A stretch of 64,000 bases of DNA from Pandoraea captiosa (GCF_902459775.1 NZ_CABPSQ010000001.1:930001-994000); one strand, 5' to 3'; counted from the first letter of the stretch, positions 28,468 through 37,744 are shown. Numbers and translations are program-made. The notes: generated by a model from the letters alone, not told the origin.

Positions 28468-28911
28468 TCATTCTGCCGAATCGGTGTCCATCATCTTGCG
28501 CAACAGGAACATCAGCGCCACACGTTCCGCGGGGTTGAGCGCGCCGTAGGTGCGTTCGGTGACTTCCTCCGCGAACGGCACGGTCCGCTCGATCAATGAC
28601 AGCCCGGCGGGCGTGGCGCGCACCAGCAGCTTGCGGCCATCGGTCGGATCCGGTTCGACTTCGATCAGGTTTCGCGCTTTGAGACGCTCGACCACGCCGC
28701 GTATGGTGGCCTGATCGATCGCGGTCGTCTTCACAATGTCGTTGAGCGAGCACGAACGCTTTTCCTTGACGGTGCAAAGCGCCACGAATTGGGCGGCCGT
28801 CAGGTCGGAGTCGGGAATGGCGCTCTGGAAGATCGAAACGTGACGCTGGTAGGCGCGGCGAAGCAGGTGACCAATCTGGTCGTGGAAGTCGTAAGCAGTT
28901 TTACTGGGCAT
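28468..28911 (-). CDS. nicR: MarR-family repressor of the nicotinate locus
   Basis: A 147-residue MarR protein (LTAAQFVALCTVKEKRSCSLNDIVKTTAIDQATIRGVVERLKARNLIE winged helix with a DPTDGRKLLV wing). It matches NicR of P. putida in size and character as recalled. NicR represses nic genes until 6-hydroxynicotinate appears. ATG 28911 gives the typical N-terminus; longer frames upstream look non-coding and no strong ribosome site is visible. It converges on the molybdopterin gene across 37 bp. Its own upstream region lacks the 13-bp nic motif, so autoregulation by that site is not indicated. Confidence 0.85.
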   Translation of the reverse strand: MPSKTAYDFHDQIGHLLRRAYQRHVSIFQSAIPDSDLTAAQFVALCTVKEKRSCSLNDIVKTTAIDQATIRGVVERLKARNLIEVEPDPTDGRKLLVRATPAGLSLIERTVPFAEEVTERTYGALNPAERVALMFLLRKMMDTDSAE

Positions 28912-29111
28912 GGCTGCGCATGAGCGATGGAAGTATGTCCACGAGCATAGCATCGGAAGCGGCGGGAATGAGCGACGGGTATGCACGCGGCGTGAGCCAC
29001 ATCAAGGCATTGTCGCGGCGACAGGCTGGCGGGACACATTGCTGCGGCCTGGTCTTTGAATTCGGCTATGCTGGCGGCTTCAAAAACGCACCAGATACCT
29101 CGTCACGCGCC

Positions 29112-30344
29112 ATGTCTATCCCGGCTGTTTTCATCAGCATTGCGATTCTCTCGTGCGTCATGAGCGTCGCCGTTCTCGGCTCACTGTTTCAGGCGCATGT
29201 CCCCGGGGTTCGGCGATGGAGCGCGGCGAGCGGGCTGTTGGCGGTGACATCGGCATTGCTGCTCACTGGCAACTCGGACGCCGTGGTCGCAACGTCGAGC
29301 AGTCTGCTCGTCATCGCGTCGCTCCTCGGTGTGCAGGGGTTCCGGCAATTTCTGAACACCCGGACGAGCTACGTATGGGAATACGTGGCGATCGTCGGCA
29401 TCCTCGCGCTGCTGCTTCACTGGACGTTCGTCTCACCGCATGTGGACGCACGCAGCGCGATGATTTCGGGCGTCATTGCCTACGCACGCTTTTACATCGG
29501 CGCGATGGTGCTCAAGCACCGGCCGCCGGGCCGCCCGAAATATGCCTACTACTTTGTCTCGATCGCAGCGACGCTGGGCGCGGTCGTTCACGCAGTGCGC
29601 TCGTTCGCCTACGCGTTCGGATTCGCGCACGAAACCGTGTTTCTCCAGCCCACGCCTCTCAATGTTCTGTTCCTCGGCATGGCGACGTTGACGTTGCCCT
29701 GCCTGTCCGTGGGCATGGTGCTGCTCGCGCATGACCGGCTGGTGGATCGCATGGAGCGTCTGGCAACGTACGACGACCTGACGGGGGTACTTGCGCGGCG
29801 CGCATTCATTGCGCGTGCCGAAGCGCTCGCGCTGGGGACGGCGGGTAACGCTCCGCTGAAGACGCCGCTGAACGCGCCGCTGTCCGTCGCGATTCTCGAC
29901 ATCGATAATTTCAAGAGCGTCAACGATCGGTACGGCCATGCGTCGGGCGACCGCGCACTTGCCCATGTGGCCTCGCTGATTGCCCGTTCGGTGCGCGCGG
30001 GCGACGTTGTCGGGCGGATCGGTGGCGAGGAATTCGCCGTGCTGTTGCCGGACGCCTCGAAGGCAGAAGCCGGCCGACTCGTCGAGCGCGTGCGCGCCGC
30101 AGTGGCGGAATCGGGCACCTGCGTGCCGAACCGGGACGTTGTGCCGACGCTTAGCGCGGGTGTCGATACCTTTGCGCCCGGCGACACCCTGGCGACGGTC
30201 ATGGCAGGGGCCGATGCGGCTCTTTATGCCGCGAAAGCCAATGGCCGGAATTGTGTCGTTCTCGCCCCCGACCGGCAAACGCCGACGGGGCAGGGCGATG
30301 AATGGCAGGTGCCAACGCTTGGCGCCACGGCGGCGGCGAGGTAA
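29112..30344 (+). CDS. Membrane-bound diguanylate cyclase (GGDEF)
   Basis: 410 residues. The first 225 form about six hydrophobic segments, a membrane sensor without a recognised extracellular domain. A GGDEF domain follows, with LATYDDLTGVLARRAF, ILDIDNFKSVNDRYGHASGD and the active-site GGEEF (304-308), so it should make cyclic di-GMP from two GTP. No RxxD inhibitory site could be placed with certainty. ATG 29112 is chosen because translation upstream of it is low-quality sequence, though its ribosome site is weak. It is divergent from nicR; nothing links it to nicotinate use except position. Confidence 0.88.
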   Translation: MSIPAVFISIAILSCVMSVAVLGSLFQAHVPGVRRWSAASGLLAVTSALLLTGNSDAVVATSSSLLVIASLLGVQGFRQFLNTRTSYVWEYVAIVGILALLLHWTFVSPHVDARSAMISGVIAYARFYIGAMVLKHRPPGRPKYAYYFVSIAATLGAVVHAVRSFAYAFGFAHETVFLQPTPLNVLFLGMATLTLPCLSVGMVLLAHDRLVDRMERLATYDDLTGVLARRAFIARAEALALGTAGNAPLKTPLNAPLSVAILDIDNFKSVNDRYGHASGDRALAHVASLIARSVRAGDVVGRIGGEEFAVLLPDASKAEAGRLVERVRAAVAESGTCVPNRDVVPTLSAGVDTFAPGDTLATVMAGADAALYAAKANGRNCVVLAPDRQTPTGQGDEWQVPTLGATAAAR

Positions 30345-30502
30345 TCGGTCTCGCAAGACCGGGGGCGCCGACTAATACCATCAGGTGATGTTCCGGCGGG
30401 GACCGGGTCGACTAGTCTTTCATTGGGTTGCGCAGCGCAATACCCCAATACCCATCAGGCACCTCATGTACCTCACGCCCCTAGGACCTCAGGACCCGGA
30501 CC

Positions 30503-31189
30503 ATGTCGAATCCCAAACTTGAAGTTTTGACCCCTCAGAACAGCCAGCTCATCATCATCGACCATCAGCCGCAAATGGCCTTCGGTGTGCAGTCGATGGA
30601 TCGCCAGGCGCTGAAGAACAACGTGGTGGGTCTGGCCAAGGCCGCAAAGGTCTTCGGCATCCCCACGACGATCACCACGGTCGAGAGCGAGTCGTTCTCC
30701 GGCTATACCTATCCGGAACTTCTCGACGTCTTTCCGAACGCCAGGACGCTTGAGCGCACGTCGATGAACTCGTGGGACGACCAGAAGGTGCGTGATGCCC
30801 TCAAGGCCAACGGCCGCAAGAAGGTCGTGGTCGCAGGCCTCTGGACGGAAGTCTGCAATACGACCTTCGCCCTGTGTGCCATGCTCGAAGGCGATTACGA
30901 AATCTATATGGTTGCCGACGCTTCGGGCGGCACCAGCAAGGAAGCCCACGACTTTGCGATGCAGCGTATGGTCCAGGCGGGCGCTGTGCCAGTGACCTGG
31001 TTGCAGGTCACGCTCGAATGGCAGCGCGACTGGGCGCACCGCGATACCTACGACGCCGTGATGAAGCTCGTCAAGGAACATGCCGGTGCCTACGGCATGG
31101 GGGTCGACTATGCCTACACCATGGTTCACAAGGCCGCCCAACGCACGGCCACGCCGCACGAATCGGTGGCGCCGGTGCCGGCACGCTGA
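30503..31189 (+). CDS. YcaC-like isochorismatase-fold cysteine hydrolase
   Basis: A 228-residue protein with the cysteine-hydrolase pattern: Asp20 in LIIIDHQPQMAF, a mid-domain loop ERTSMNSWDD and nucleophile Cys118 in GLWTEVCNTTFAL. Numbering and sequence agree with the YcaC subgroup, whose physiological substrate is not established. It is monocistronic, with a strong hairpin after its stop. Confidence 0.85.
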   Translation: MSNPKLEVLTPQNSQLIIIDHQPQMAFGVQSMDRQALKNNVVGLAKAAKVFGIPTTITTVESESFSGYTYPELLDVFPNARTLERTSMNSWDDQKVRDALKANGRKKVVVAGLWTEVCNTTFALCAMLEGDYEIYMVADASGGTSKEAHDFAMQRMVQAGAVPVTWLQVTLEWQRDWAHRDTYDAVMKLVKEHAGAYGMGVDYAYTMVHKAAQRTATPHESVAPVPAR

Positions 31190-31208
31190 CGCAGGGAAGC
31201 GCATGTCA

Positions 31209-31233
31209 CGACGAGGCGGTGGCCGCCTCGTCG
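31209..31233 (+). terminator. Perfect 11-bp hairpin after the YcaC-like gene
   Basis: CGACGAGGCGG pairs with CCGCCTCGTCG around a TGG loop, 20 bp past the stop codon and between convergent genes. There is no long T-run, but position and stability suggest termination in one or both directions. Confidence 0.6.
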
Positions 31234-31281
31234 CATGTTTCGCCCGTGCCTGCGGGACGCCGTCGATTCAATCGTCGAGAT

Positions 31282-32634
31282 TCAATCGTCGAGCGGCAGA
31301 CCGCTGCGATCCTTGACGAGTGCGACGGCGACCACCGAGACGAGCGCGCAGGCGATCATGAAGAAGACGACCGGCACATAGCTGCCACCAAAGTAGGCGA
31401 CGAGGGCGGTCGCAATGAGGGGCATCGGGCCGCCCACGAGCGCCGCGCCGATCTGGTAGCCGAGCGACATGCCGGTGTATCGAATCGACGGCGGGAACGC
31501 CTCTGCAAGCAACGTGCCGATCATCGAACCGTACGTCGTCCAGATCACGCTCAGCCCCACGCCCACCGCCACCGACGCGAGGAGGATCGACTTCTGATTC
31601 AACAGCCAGAAGTACGGGCCGATCCAGACGATGAAGGCAAACGTACCCCAGAGGAACACCTTCTTGCGGCCGATCCTGTCAGACAGATGCCCGAAATAGA
31701 GCATGAACGGGAACGCGATCAGGGCGCACACCAGCACGATATTCAGGATGTCGGAGCGCTGGAAACCGTGACCGATCATGTACGAGATCGTGAACGTCGC
31801 GTACAGGAAGAAGGTCGACGTCTCTACCACCTTTGCACCGATGGCAATCAGGACCGATCGCCAGTGATCCTGCAACGTTTCCTTCAGCGGAATACGGGTT
31901 TCCGTGCGGTTCGCCATGATCTTCTTGAACGATGGCGTCTCGCCCACCGCATTGCGAATCCACATGCCGACGAGCACGAGCACGATCGAGCCGACGAACG
32001 GAATGCGCCACCCCCAGCTTTGGAAGTCGGCGTCGCTGATGGAGTTGCTCAGCACGGAAGTGATGATGTTGCCGAGCGCGAGCCCAAGCACCGCACCCGT
32101 TTGCGGCACCGCACCGTAAAAGCCGCGACGATGGCGCGGTGAGTATTCCACGGCGAGCAGCACGCCACCGCCCCATTCGCCACCGAGTGCCAGCCCCTGC
32201 ATCAGACGCAGCAACGACAGAAGAATGGGCGCCCAGACGCCGATCTGGTCGTAATTGGGCAGCAATCCCATGAGGACGGTCGACATCCCCATCATGCTGA
32301 GCGTGATCGCCAGCGTCTTTTTGCGACCGACCCGGTCCCCGATGTGGGCGAAGATCACCCCGCCCAGCGGACGAATGATAAAGGCCAGCGCAAAGGTCGC
32401 CAGCGCAAGCAAATTACTGACGAGCGGGTCGGTACTCGGGAAGAACTGTTTGGCGAAGATGATCGATGCCATCGTGCCGTACAGGAAGTAGTCGTACCAC
32501 TCGATGGTGCTGCCGACGGCGCTGCCGAGCAGAGCGCGTCGGCGCTCCGCCTCCGGAACCATCGTTTCTTTCATCGCCGAAGTCAGGCCGGGGGTGCCTG
32601 CGCTACCCGCGCTATTGGGCGCTATTCCGCTCAT
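31282..32634 (-). CDS. MFS transporter, metabolite:H+ symporter (MHS) family
   Basis: A 450-residue, 12-helix transporter with the MHS hallmarks STIEWYDYFLYGTMA (helix 1), HIGDRVGRKKTL (loop 2-3), RLMQGLALGGEWGGG (helix 4) and GHLSDRIGRKKVF (loop 8-9), like ShiA, KgtP and ProP. ATG 32634 is chosen because AGGTGGAG lies just upstream; a GTG nine bases earlier is unlikely. The LysR gene is immediately upstream on the same strand, and a TAGCGCTATAACTTTT site lies about 80 bp before the start. It probably imports the substrate of the dehydrogenase cluster at 33.9-37.7 kb. Confidence 0.88.
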   Translation of the reverse strand: MSGIAPNSAGSAGTPGLTSAMKETMVPEAERRRALLGSAVGSTIEWYDYFLYGTMASIIFAKQFFPSTDPLVSNLLALATFALAFIIRPLGGVIFAHIGDRVGRKKTLAITLSMMGMSTVLMGLLPNYDQIGVWAPILLSLLRLMQGLALGGEWGGGVLLAVEYSPRHRRGFYGAVPQTGAVLGLALGNIITSVLSNSISDADFQSWGWRIPFVGSIVLVLVGMWIRNAVGETPSFKKIMANRTETRIPLKETLQDHWRSVLIAIGAKVVETSTFFLYATFTISYMIGHGFQRSDILNIVLVCALIAFPFMLYFGHLSDRIGRKKVFLWGTFAFIVWIGPYFWLLNQKSILLASVAVGVGLSVIWTTYGSMIGTLLAEAFPPSIRYTGMSLGYQIGAALVGGPMPLIATALVAYFGGSYVPVVFFMIACALVSVVAVALVKDRSGLPLDD

Positions 32635-32710
32635 TGTCTCCACCTTGTTTTTTTGATGACCGGACGAAGTCTACAAAGGTGGGGGGCGCCAGTACACTGA
32701 ACGTTGGCGT

Positions 32711-32726
32711 TAGCGCTATAACTTTT
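32711..32726. promoter_or_regulatory. Shared operator motif TAGCGCTATAACTTTT, copy A
   Basis: It matches the site at 33757-33772 (opposite strand) in 15 of 16 positions and shares TATAACTTTT with the site at 33845. It lies upstream of the MHS transporter. Proposed binding site for the LysR protein encoded at 32802-33746. Confidence 0.55.
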
Positions 32727-32801
32727 TCTCAAGCCAGATGGCGCTCGCGCAATCGATCGTCATTTCCGAAAGGCATATCCGCGACGCTCAAGGGGGGGGG
32801 C

Positions 32802-33746
32802 TCACCCTTTCGTGTCGTTGGCGCCACGGGCAACGATGGCCTGCATGAGCATCTGCGCGCCGTGGGATAGCGGGGCGCTGCGGCGCGTCACCAGTTCGTA
32901 GGGCTCGCTCAGCGACGACAGCGTGAGCGGCAGTGTGCAGGCCACGCCGTGCTCGGTGTAGAAGCGCGCGACGTCGATCGAGACCAGTGCGACGAGCGAC
33001 GGATTCTTCTGCAACAGGGAAACGGTCGCGAACGCGGACGTCGTTTCCAGTAAATGGGCGGGGAATCGCAGCCCGGCGTCGTGGAATTCGCGCTCCAGCA
33101 GACGTCGCATCGGCATGTTCGCCCGGTAGACCACCCAGCGGTATTGCGCGAGATCGCCTAGCGAGACCCGCACTGCGCTCGCCAGTGGATGCGCGACGTT
33201 GGCGATCACGGCCAGCGTTTCGTCCTGCACGAACACGCTGTCATACAGATAGGGCGTCTGGCTCACGCTCGTGCGGCAAATGGCGAGGTCCAGACGACCG
33301 GCGTCGATCTGACTCAGGAGTGCCGCACTGGTGTCCTCCACGATTTCTATCGACATGTCGGGCTGGGCCTCGCTCACCGAGGTGATGGCATCGGTGAGCA
33401 AAGGCACCGCGCCCATAATCACGCCCACGGACACACGTCCGCCATGTCCGCGCATGATGCCGACCATTTCTTCGCGAAGATGCGCAAGATCCGACTGGAT
33501 CAGCCGCGCGTAGCGAATCACGCAATGCCCGACGGCATTGGGCGCCAACCCCCGGTTCGAGCGCTCGAAAAGCGCCGTGCCGAAGGTTGTCTCGATTTCG
33601 TGAAGCGCCTTGCTGGCGCCCGGCTGGGTCATCGCCAACTGTGTCGCCGCCCCCAGGAGTGAGCCGTGCTCCTCGATGGCAATCAACAGCCGGAGCTGTT
33701 TGACATGCAGACGGGAGATGATCGAATTGAGCGAGGGAGGCGTCAT
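32802..33746 (-). CDS. LysR-family regulator of the dehydrogenase/transporter cluster
   Basis: A 314-residue LysR protein with helix-turn-helix HVKQLRLLIAIEEHGSLLGAATQLAMTQPGASKALHEIE and a full effector domain; the group resembles GbpR/TtdR-like regulators. It sits between the MHS transporter (downstream, same strand) and the divergent Fe-dehydrogenase operon. The three promoters of this block share an AAAAGTTATA-type site, the best candidate for its operator. A run of nine G lies just past its stop (32792-32800). The effector is unknown. Confidence 0.9.
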   Translation of the reverse strand: MTPPSLNSIISRLHVKQLRLLIAIEEHGSLLGAATQLAMTQPGASKALHEIETTFGTALFERSNRGLAPNAVGHCVIRYARLIQSDLAHLREEMVGIMRGHGGRVSVGVIMGAVPLLTDAITSVSEAQPDMSIEIVEDTSAALLSQIDAGRLDLAICRTSVSQTPYLYDSVFVQDETLAVIANVAHPLASAVRVSLGDLAQYRWVVYRANMPMRRLLEREFHDAGLRFPAHLLETTSAFATVSLLQKNPSLVALVSIDVARFYTEHGVACTLPLTLSSLSEPYELVTRRSAPLSHGAQMLMQAIVARGANDTKG

Positions 33747-33756
33747 TGTCTTGATG

Positions 33757-33772
33757 AAAAGTTATATCGCTA
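33757..33772. promoter_or_regulatory. Shared operator motif, copy B (LysR promoter)
   Basis: On the minus strand it reads TAGCGATATAACTTTT. It lies 11 bp upstream of the LysR start and forms an inverted repeat with the TATAACTTTT copy at 33845-33854, framing the divergent promoter region. Confidence 0.55.
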
Positions 33773-33844
33773 TCAAATGCTCTCAATATCGCCGCGCCAG
33801 CATGGGCCATACACTGCGAAATCTCTGCGTGAGCATAGCCTTCC

Positions 33845-33854
33845 TATAACTTTT
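33845..33854. promoter_or_regulatory. Shared operator motif, copy C (Fe-dehydrogenase promoter)
   Basis: TATAACTTTT followed by CGTCAT, mirroring the GATGAAAAGTTATA site on the LysR side (33753-33766). It lies 12 bp before the Fe-dehydrogenase start codon. Confidence 0.5.
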
Positions 33855-33865
33855 CGTCATCTGCC

Positions 33866-35011
33866 ATGTCCCTCATCAACTACATCACCCAGATCCAGTT
33901 CGGTTACGACGCGATTCGATTGCTCGCCGGTGAATGCGACCGGATCGGCATTTCCCGCCCGCTGATCGTGACGGACGCCGGTATTCGCGCGGCGGGGCTG
34001 CTCGACACTGTGCTCGACGCGCTGGGCGCAACGCAACCGGTGCCGGTGTTCGACCGGACGCCCCCGAACCCGAACGAGTCCGTAGTACGCGAGGCGGTGG
34101 CGATGTACAAGTCCCACGTGTGCGATGGCGTGATCGCGCTGGGCGGTGGCTCGTCCATCGATCTGGCCAAGGGCGTTGCGGTGTGCGCAACGCACGATGG
34201 CCCGCTTCAGCACTTCGCGGTCATCGAAGGCGGCCTCGCGCGCATTACCGCAGCGACCGCGCCGGTCATCGCCATTCCCACGACGGCGGGAACCGGCAGC
34301 GAAGTCGGACGCGGTGCCATCCTCATCCTCGACGACGGGCGAAAGGTTGGCGTGATCTCGCCGTATGTGGTGCCGCGCGTGGCGATCTGCGACCCTGCCT
34401 TGACGCTTGGCCTGCCCGCAGGTCTGACGGCGGCCACCGGCATGGACGCCATCGCCCATTGCATGGAGACGTTCATGGCGCCGGCATTCAACCCGCCGGC
34501 CGACGGCATCGCGCTCGACGGACTCTGGCGCGCGTGGCGTCATATCGAGCGCGCCACGCGCGAGCCTTCGGATCGGGAGGCGCGGTTGAATATGATGAGT
34601 GCATCGATGCAGGGCGCACTCGCGTTCCAGAAAGGGCTGGGCTGCGTGCACAGCCTGAGCCACTCGCTCGGCGGCATCAATCCTCGGCTGCACCATGGCA
34701 CGCTCAACGCTATTCTGTTGCCGGCGGTGATCGCCTTTAACCGCAGCGCGCCGTCGATGCAGGAAGCGGCCAAGCTGGACCGACTCGCGCAGGCGATGGG
34801 CCTGGCGCACGGCGACGACGTCGGCCCGGCGATTGCCGATATGACGGCGAAACTCGGACTTCCGGGCGGTCTTGCGGAACTGGGCGTGACTCGGGAGCAG
34901 TTCCCGCGCATTATCGAGGGTGCGCTCAAGGATCACAGCCACAAGACCAATCCGCGGGAGGCCTCGGCAGAGGACTATCGCGAGATGCTCGAAGCGTCGA
35001 TGTCAAGCTAA
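33866..35011 (+). CDS. Iron-containing (group III) alcohol dehydrogenase, possible 4-hydroxybutyrate dehydrogenase
   Basis: A 381-residue enzyme with the group III layout: nucleotide motif GVIALGGGSSIDLAKG, PTTAGTGSEV, and metal ligands in the TGMDAIAHCMETF and GCVHSLSHSLGG segments. It should interconvert an alcohol and an aldehyde with NAD(P). The next gene encodes a succinate-semialdehyde-type dehydrogenase, so 4-hydroxybutyrate to succinate semialdehyde is an attractive but unproven step. Maleylacetate reductase is a related alternative fold. It is the first gene of a rightward operon, divergent from the LysR regulator. Confidence 0.82.
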   Translation: MSLINYITQIQFGYDAIRLLAGECDRIGISRPLIVTDAGIRAAGLLDTVLDALGATQPVPVFDRTPPNPNESVVREAVAMYKSHVCDGVIALGGGSSIDLAKGVAVCATHDGPLQHFAVIEGGLARITAATAPVIAIPTTAGTGSEVGRGAILILDDGRKVGVISPYVVPRVAICDPALTLGLPAGLTAATGMDAIAHCMETFMAPAFNPPADGIALDGLWRAWRHIERATREPSDREARLNMMSASMQGALAFQKGLGCVHSLSHSLGGINPRLHHGTLNAILLPAVIAFNRSAPSMQEAAKLDRLAQAMGLAHGDDVGPAIADMTAKLGLPGGLAELGVTREQFPRIIEGALKDHSHKTNPREASAEDYREMLEASMSS

Positions 35012-35016
35012 AGCGC

Positions 35017-35043
35017 GGCGAGGCGCAGGGGCTGCGCCTCGCC
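35017..35043 (+). promoter_or_regulatory. 12-bp intergenic hairpin between Fe-dehydrogenase and aldehyde dehydrogenase genes
   Basis: GGCGAGGCGCAG pairs perfectly with CTGCGCCTCGCC around a GGG loop, five bases after the stop codon and 28 bases before the next start. Without a U-tract it may set relative expression of the two genes rather than end transcription. Confidence 0.5.
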
Positions 35044-35071
35044 CATTGCCAATCGTTCTCAGGAAATTCAA

Positions 35072-36517
35072 ATGGTTACATCAGGATATACAGATACCCG
35101 GCTTCTGATTAACGGCGAGTGGTGCGATGCCGCCAGCGGCAAAACGCTCGACGTCGTCAACCCGGCAACGGGCAATGTCATCGGCAAGGTATCCCATGCG
35201 GGCATCGCCGATCTCGACCGCGCCCTGGAGGCCGCGCAACGCGGTTTCGCTGCCTGGCGCAAGGTGCCGGCCGCCGAGCGCGCCGTGACGATGCGCAAGG
35301 CGGCGGCGCTGGTGCGCGAGCGCGCTGACGCGATCGCGCGTCTCATGACGCAGGAGCAGGGCAAGCCGTTCGCCGAGGCGCGTATCGAAGTGCTCTCGGG
35401 CGCCGGCATCATCGAATGGTTCGCCGACGAAGGGATGCGCGTGTATGGCCGCGTTGTCCCGTCACGCAATCTCAACGCTCAGCAAACGGTCCTCAAGGAA
35501 CCGATCGGGCCGGTCGCTGCATTCACGCCGTGGAACTTCCCGGTCAATCAGGTGGTGCGCAAGCTGAGCGCTGCGCTGGCCTGCGGCTGCTCGTTCCTGG
35601 TCAAGGCGCCGGAAGAAACCCCGGCGTCGCCCGCTGCGCTGCTCCAGGCGTTCGTCGACGCGGGGGTGCCCGCCGGCGTGGTCGGTCTCGTCTTCGGCGA
35701 CCCGGCGGAAATTTCGAGCTATCTGATTCCGCACCCGATCATTCGCAAGGTGACGTTTACCGGTTCGACGCCGGTCGGCAAGCAGCTCGCGTCGCTCGCC
35801 GGTCTGCATATGAAGCGCGCGACGATGGAGCTCGGTGGCCACGCACCGGTGATCGTCGCCGAAGACGCCGACCTCGCGCTCGCCGTCAAGGCAGCGGGGG
35901 GCGCCAAGTTCCGTAACGCCGGTCAGGTGTGCATTTCGCCGACGCGTTTCCTTGTGCACAACAGCGTGAAGGACGAGTTCGCCAAGGCGCTTGTGAAACA
36001 CGCCGAAAGCCTCAAGCTGGGTGACGGTCTCGCGGAGGGCACGACGCTCGGGCCGCTGGCGAACGCGCGTCGTCTGACGGCCATGAGCCGTGTGATCGAC
36101 GACGCCCGCAAGACGGGCGCGACGGTCGCCACCGGCGGCGAGCGCGTGGGCACGTCCGGCAACTTCTTCGCGCCGACGGTGCTCACCGACGTGTCGCTCG
36201 ATGCCGACGTCTTCAACAATGAACCGTTTGGCCCGGTCGCGGCGATTCGCGGCTTCGACAAGCTCGAAGACGCCATTGCCGAAGCCAACCGCCTGCCGTA
36301 CGGGCTGGCGGGCTACGCGTTCACGCAGTCGTTCCGCAACGTGCATCTGCTCTCGCAGCAAATGGAAGTCGGCATGCTCTGGATCAACCAGCCGGCAGCG
36401 CCGTCGCCGGAAATGCCGTTCGGCGGCGTGAAGGACTCGGGTTACGGTTCGGAAGGCGGGCCTGAGGCCATGGAAGCGTATCTCGTGACGAAGGCGGTGT
36501 CCGTGATGGCGAGTTGA
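35072..36517 (+). CDS. NAD(P)-dependent aldehyde dehydrogenase, succinate-semialdehyde dehydrogenase type
   Basis: A 481-residue ALDH with [22 protein letters not shown], the catalytic Glu motif [11 protein letters not shown] and the nucleophile Cys in [18 protein letters not shown]-terminal [25 protein letters not shown] is typical of GabD/SSADH-like enzymes. AGGAAA lies just before ATG 35072. It follows the Fe-dehydrogenase on the same strand, suggesting a two-step oxidation of a hydroxyacid or alcohol to an acid. The exact substrate is unproven. Confidence 0.88.
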   Translation: MVTSGYTDTRLLINGEWCDAASGKTLDVVNPATGNVIGKVSHAGIADLDRALEAAQRGFAAWRKVPAAERAVTMRKAAALVRERADAIARLMTQEQGKPFAEARIEVLSGAGIIEWFADEGMRVYGRVVPSRNLNAQQTVLKEPIGPVAAFTPWNFPVNQVVRKLSAALACGCSFLVKAPEETPASPAALLQAFVDAGVPAGVVGLVFGDPAEISSYLIPHPIIRKVTFTGSTPVGKQLASLAGLHMKRATMELGGHAPVIVAEDADLALAVKAAGGAKFRNAGQVCISPTRFLVHNSVKDEFAKALVKHAESLKLGDGLAEGTTLGPLANARRLTAMSRVIDDARKTGATVATGGERVGTSGNFFAPTVLTDVSLDADVFNNEPFGPVAAIRGFDKLEDAIAEANRLPYGLAGYAFTQSFRNVHLLSQQMEVGMLWINQPAAPSPEMPFGGVKDSGYGSEGGPEAMEAYLVTKAVSVMAS

Positions 36518-36547
36518 TCGGCGCTTCGCTTCAAAGTTTGTCAATAT

Positions 36548-36584
36548 GTCGGACATCGCGCCTGCCGTACGCGCGATGTTCGAC
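36548..36584 (+). promoter_or_regulatory. 14-bp intergenic stem-loop upstream of the asparaginase gene
   Basis: GTCGGACATCGCGC pairs with GCGCGATGTTCGAC (one G-U pair) around a 9-base loop. It fills most of the 90-bp gap between the aldehyde dehydrogenase and asparaginase genes and ends 23 bases before the chosen start. It could be a terminator or attenuator. Confidence 0.45.
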
Positions 36585-36607
36585 AAACGACAACAATGGA
36601 GCGAACG

Positions 36608-37708
36608 ATGACAACGTCGAAGACCCTTCGTGAAGTTGCAATGCATACGACGGCCGTGGCCGCGCTCACCCTGGGCGCGGGCGGCTACGCCTTCACAGCC
36701 AATGCAGCAGACGTCGGTACGGCCAAACCGCGAATTCTCGTGCTCGCCACGGGCGGCACCATTGCCAGCACCGGCGATGCGCGATCGGCCATCGGCTACA
36801 ACGCGGGCGGTGTGACGGGCGAGCAGCTCACGGCCAGCGTGCCGGGACTGGACAAGCTCGCGAGCATCAAAGCCGAGCAGATCTCCAATATCGGCTCGCA
36901 GGACATGAACAGCAAGGTCTGGTACCAGTTGGCAGCCCGAATCAAGCAGGCATTCGAGCGCAATGAAGCCGACGGCGTGGTGATTACGCACGGTACCGAC
37001 ACGATGGAGGAGACGGCCTTTTTCCTGGACAACGTGCTCTCCACGCCCAAGCCAGTGGTGCTCGTCGGTTCCATGCGACCGAGCACCGCCGTGAGCGCAG
37101 ACGGTCCGGGCAATCTCTACGAAGCGGTGGAGGTGGCCGCCAGCCCGCAGTCGGGCCATCGCGGTGTGCTCGTCGTGATGAACGATACGATTCACGCGCC
37201 GCGCTGGGTTACGAAGACCAACACGACGTCGGTGCAAACGTTCGGCAATCCCAATGGCGGGCCGCTGGGCTACGTCGATCCGGCGTCGGTCCGCTATCTC
37301 TCGCCGCCTGCCGCCGCGCGCAACGCGCGCCTGAACGTGCCCAATGGCGGCTTGCCACGCGTGGACATCGTGTATGCCCACGCCGATATGGACGCCGGAC
37401 AGATCGACGACGCCGTGCGGCATAACGCGAAGGGAATCGTGCTTGCGGGCGTTGGCGACGGCAACGCGTCCAAGGCAGCGCTCGATGCCTTGGAGGCGGC
37501 AGCCAAACGGGGGGTCGTCGTCGTTCGCGCCTCGCGCGTGGGCAGCGGCTTCGTCAATCGCAACGTCGAAGTCTCCGACGACAAGACCGGCTTTGTCGTC
37601 TCCTACGACCTGAACCCGCAAAAAGCCCGGGTGCTCACGCAATTGCTGATCGGCAACGGCGTCACGACCCCGGACAAGGTGCAGAAGGCGTTCGACGCCA
37701 CTTACTGA
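36608..37708 (+). CDS. Periplasmic type II L-asparaginase/glutaminase
   Basis: 366 residues with a signal peptide ending near TANAA (about residue 34). The two catalytic threonine motifs are ILVLATGGTIAST and VVITHGTDTMEETAFF, and the Lys-equivalent region GSMRPSTAVSADGP is present. It hydrolyses asparagine and probably glutamine in the periplasm. ATG 36608 is chosen because GGAGCG lies about six bases upstream, whereas ATG 36596 has none. It is the last gene of the dehydrogenase block; how amide hydrolysis relates to the dehydrogenases is not clear. Confidence 0.9.
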   Translation: MTTSKTLREVAMHTTAVAALTLGAGGYAFTANAADVGTAKPRILVLATGGTIASTGDARSAIGYNAGGVTGEQLTASVPGLDKLASIKAEQISNIGSQDMNSKVWYQLAARIKQAFERNEADGVVITHGTDTMEETAFFLDNVLSTPKPVVLVGSMRPSTAVSADGPGNLYEAVEVAASPQSGHRGVLVVMNDTIHAPRWVTKTNTTSVQTFGNPNGGPLGYVDPASVRYLSPPAAARNARLNVPNGGLPRVDIVYAHADMDAGQIDDAVRHNAKGIVLAGVGDGNASKAALDALEAAAKRGVVVVRASRVGSGFVNRNVEVSDDKTGFVVSYDLNPQKARVLTQLLIGNGVTTPDKVQKAFDATY

Positions 37709-37744
37709 TGCCCCGCGTCATCCACTGATCGACGCGTCGCCTCC

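Noticed and set aside
32792-32800. Run of nine G as a phase-variable switch in the LysR gene
   Set aside because: It lies just outside the 3' end of the coding region, so slippage would not change the frame.
35462-37642. A 726-residue minus-strand frame across the aldehyde dehydrogenase and asparaginase genes
   Set aside because: It spans two convincing plus-strand genes and the hairpin between them, and its Arg/His-rich composition is typical of antisense GC-rich frames.
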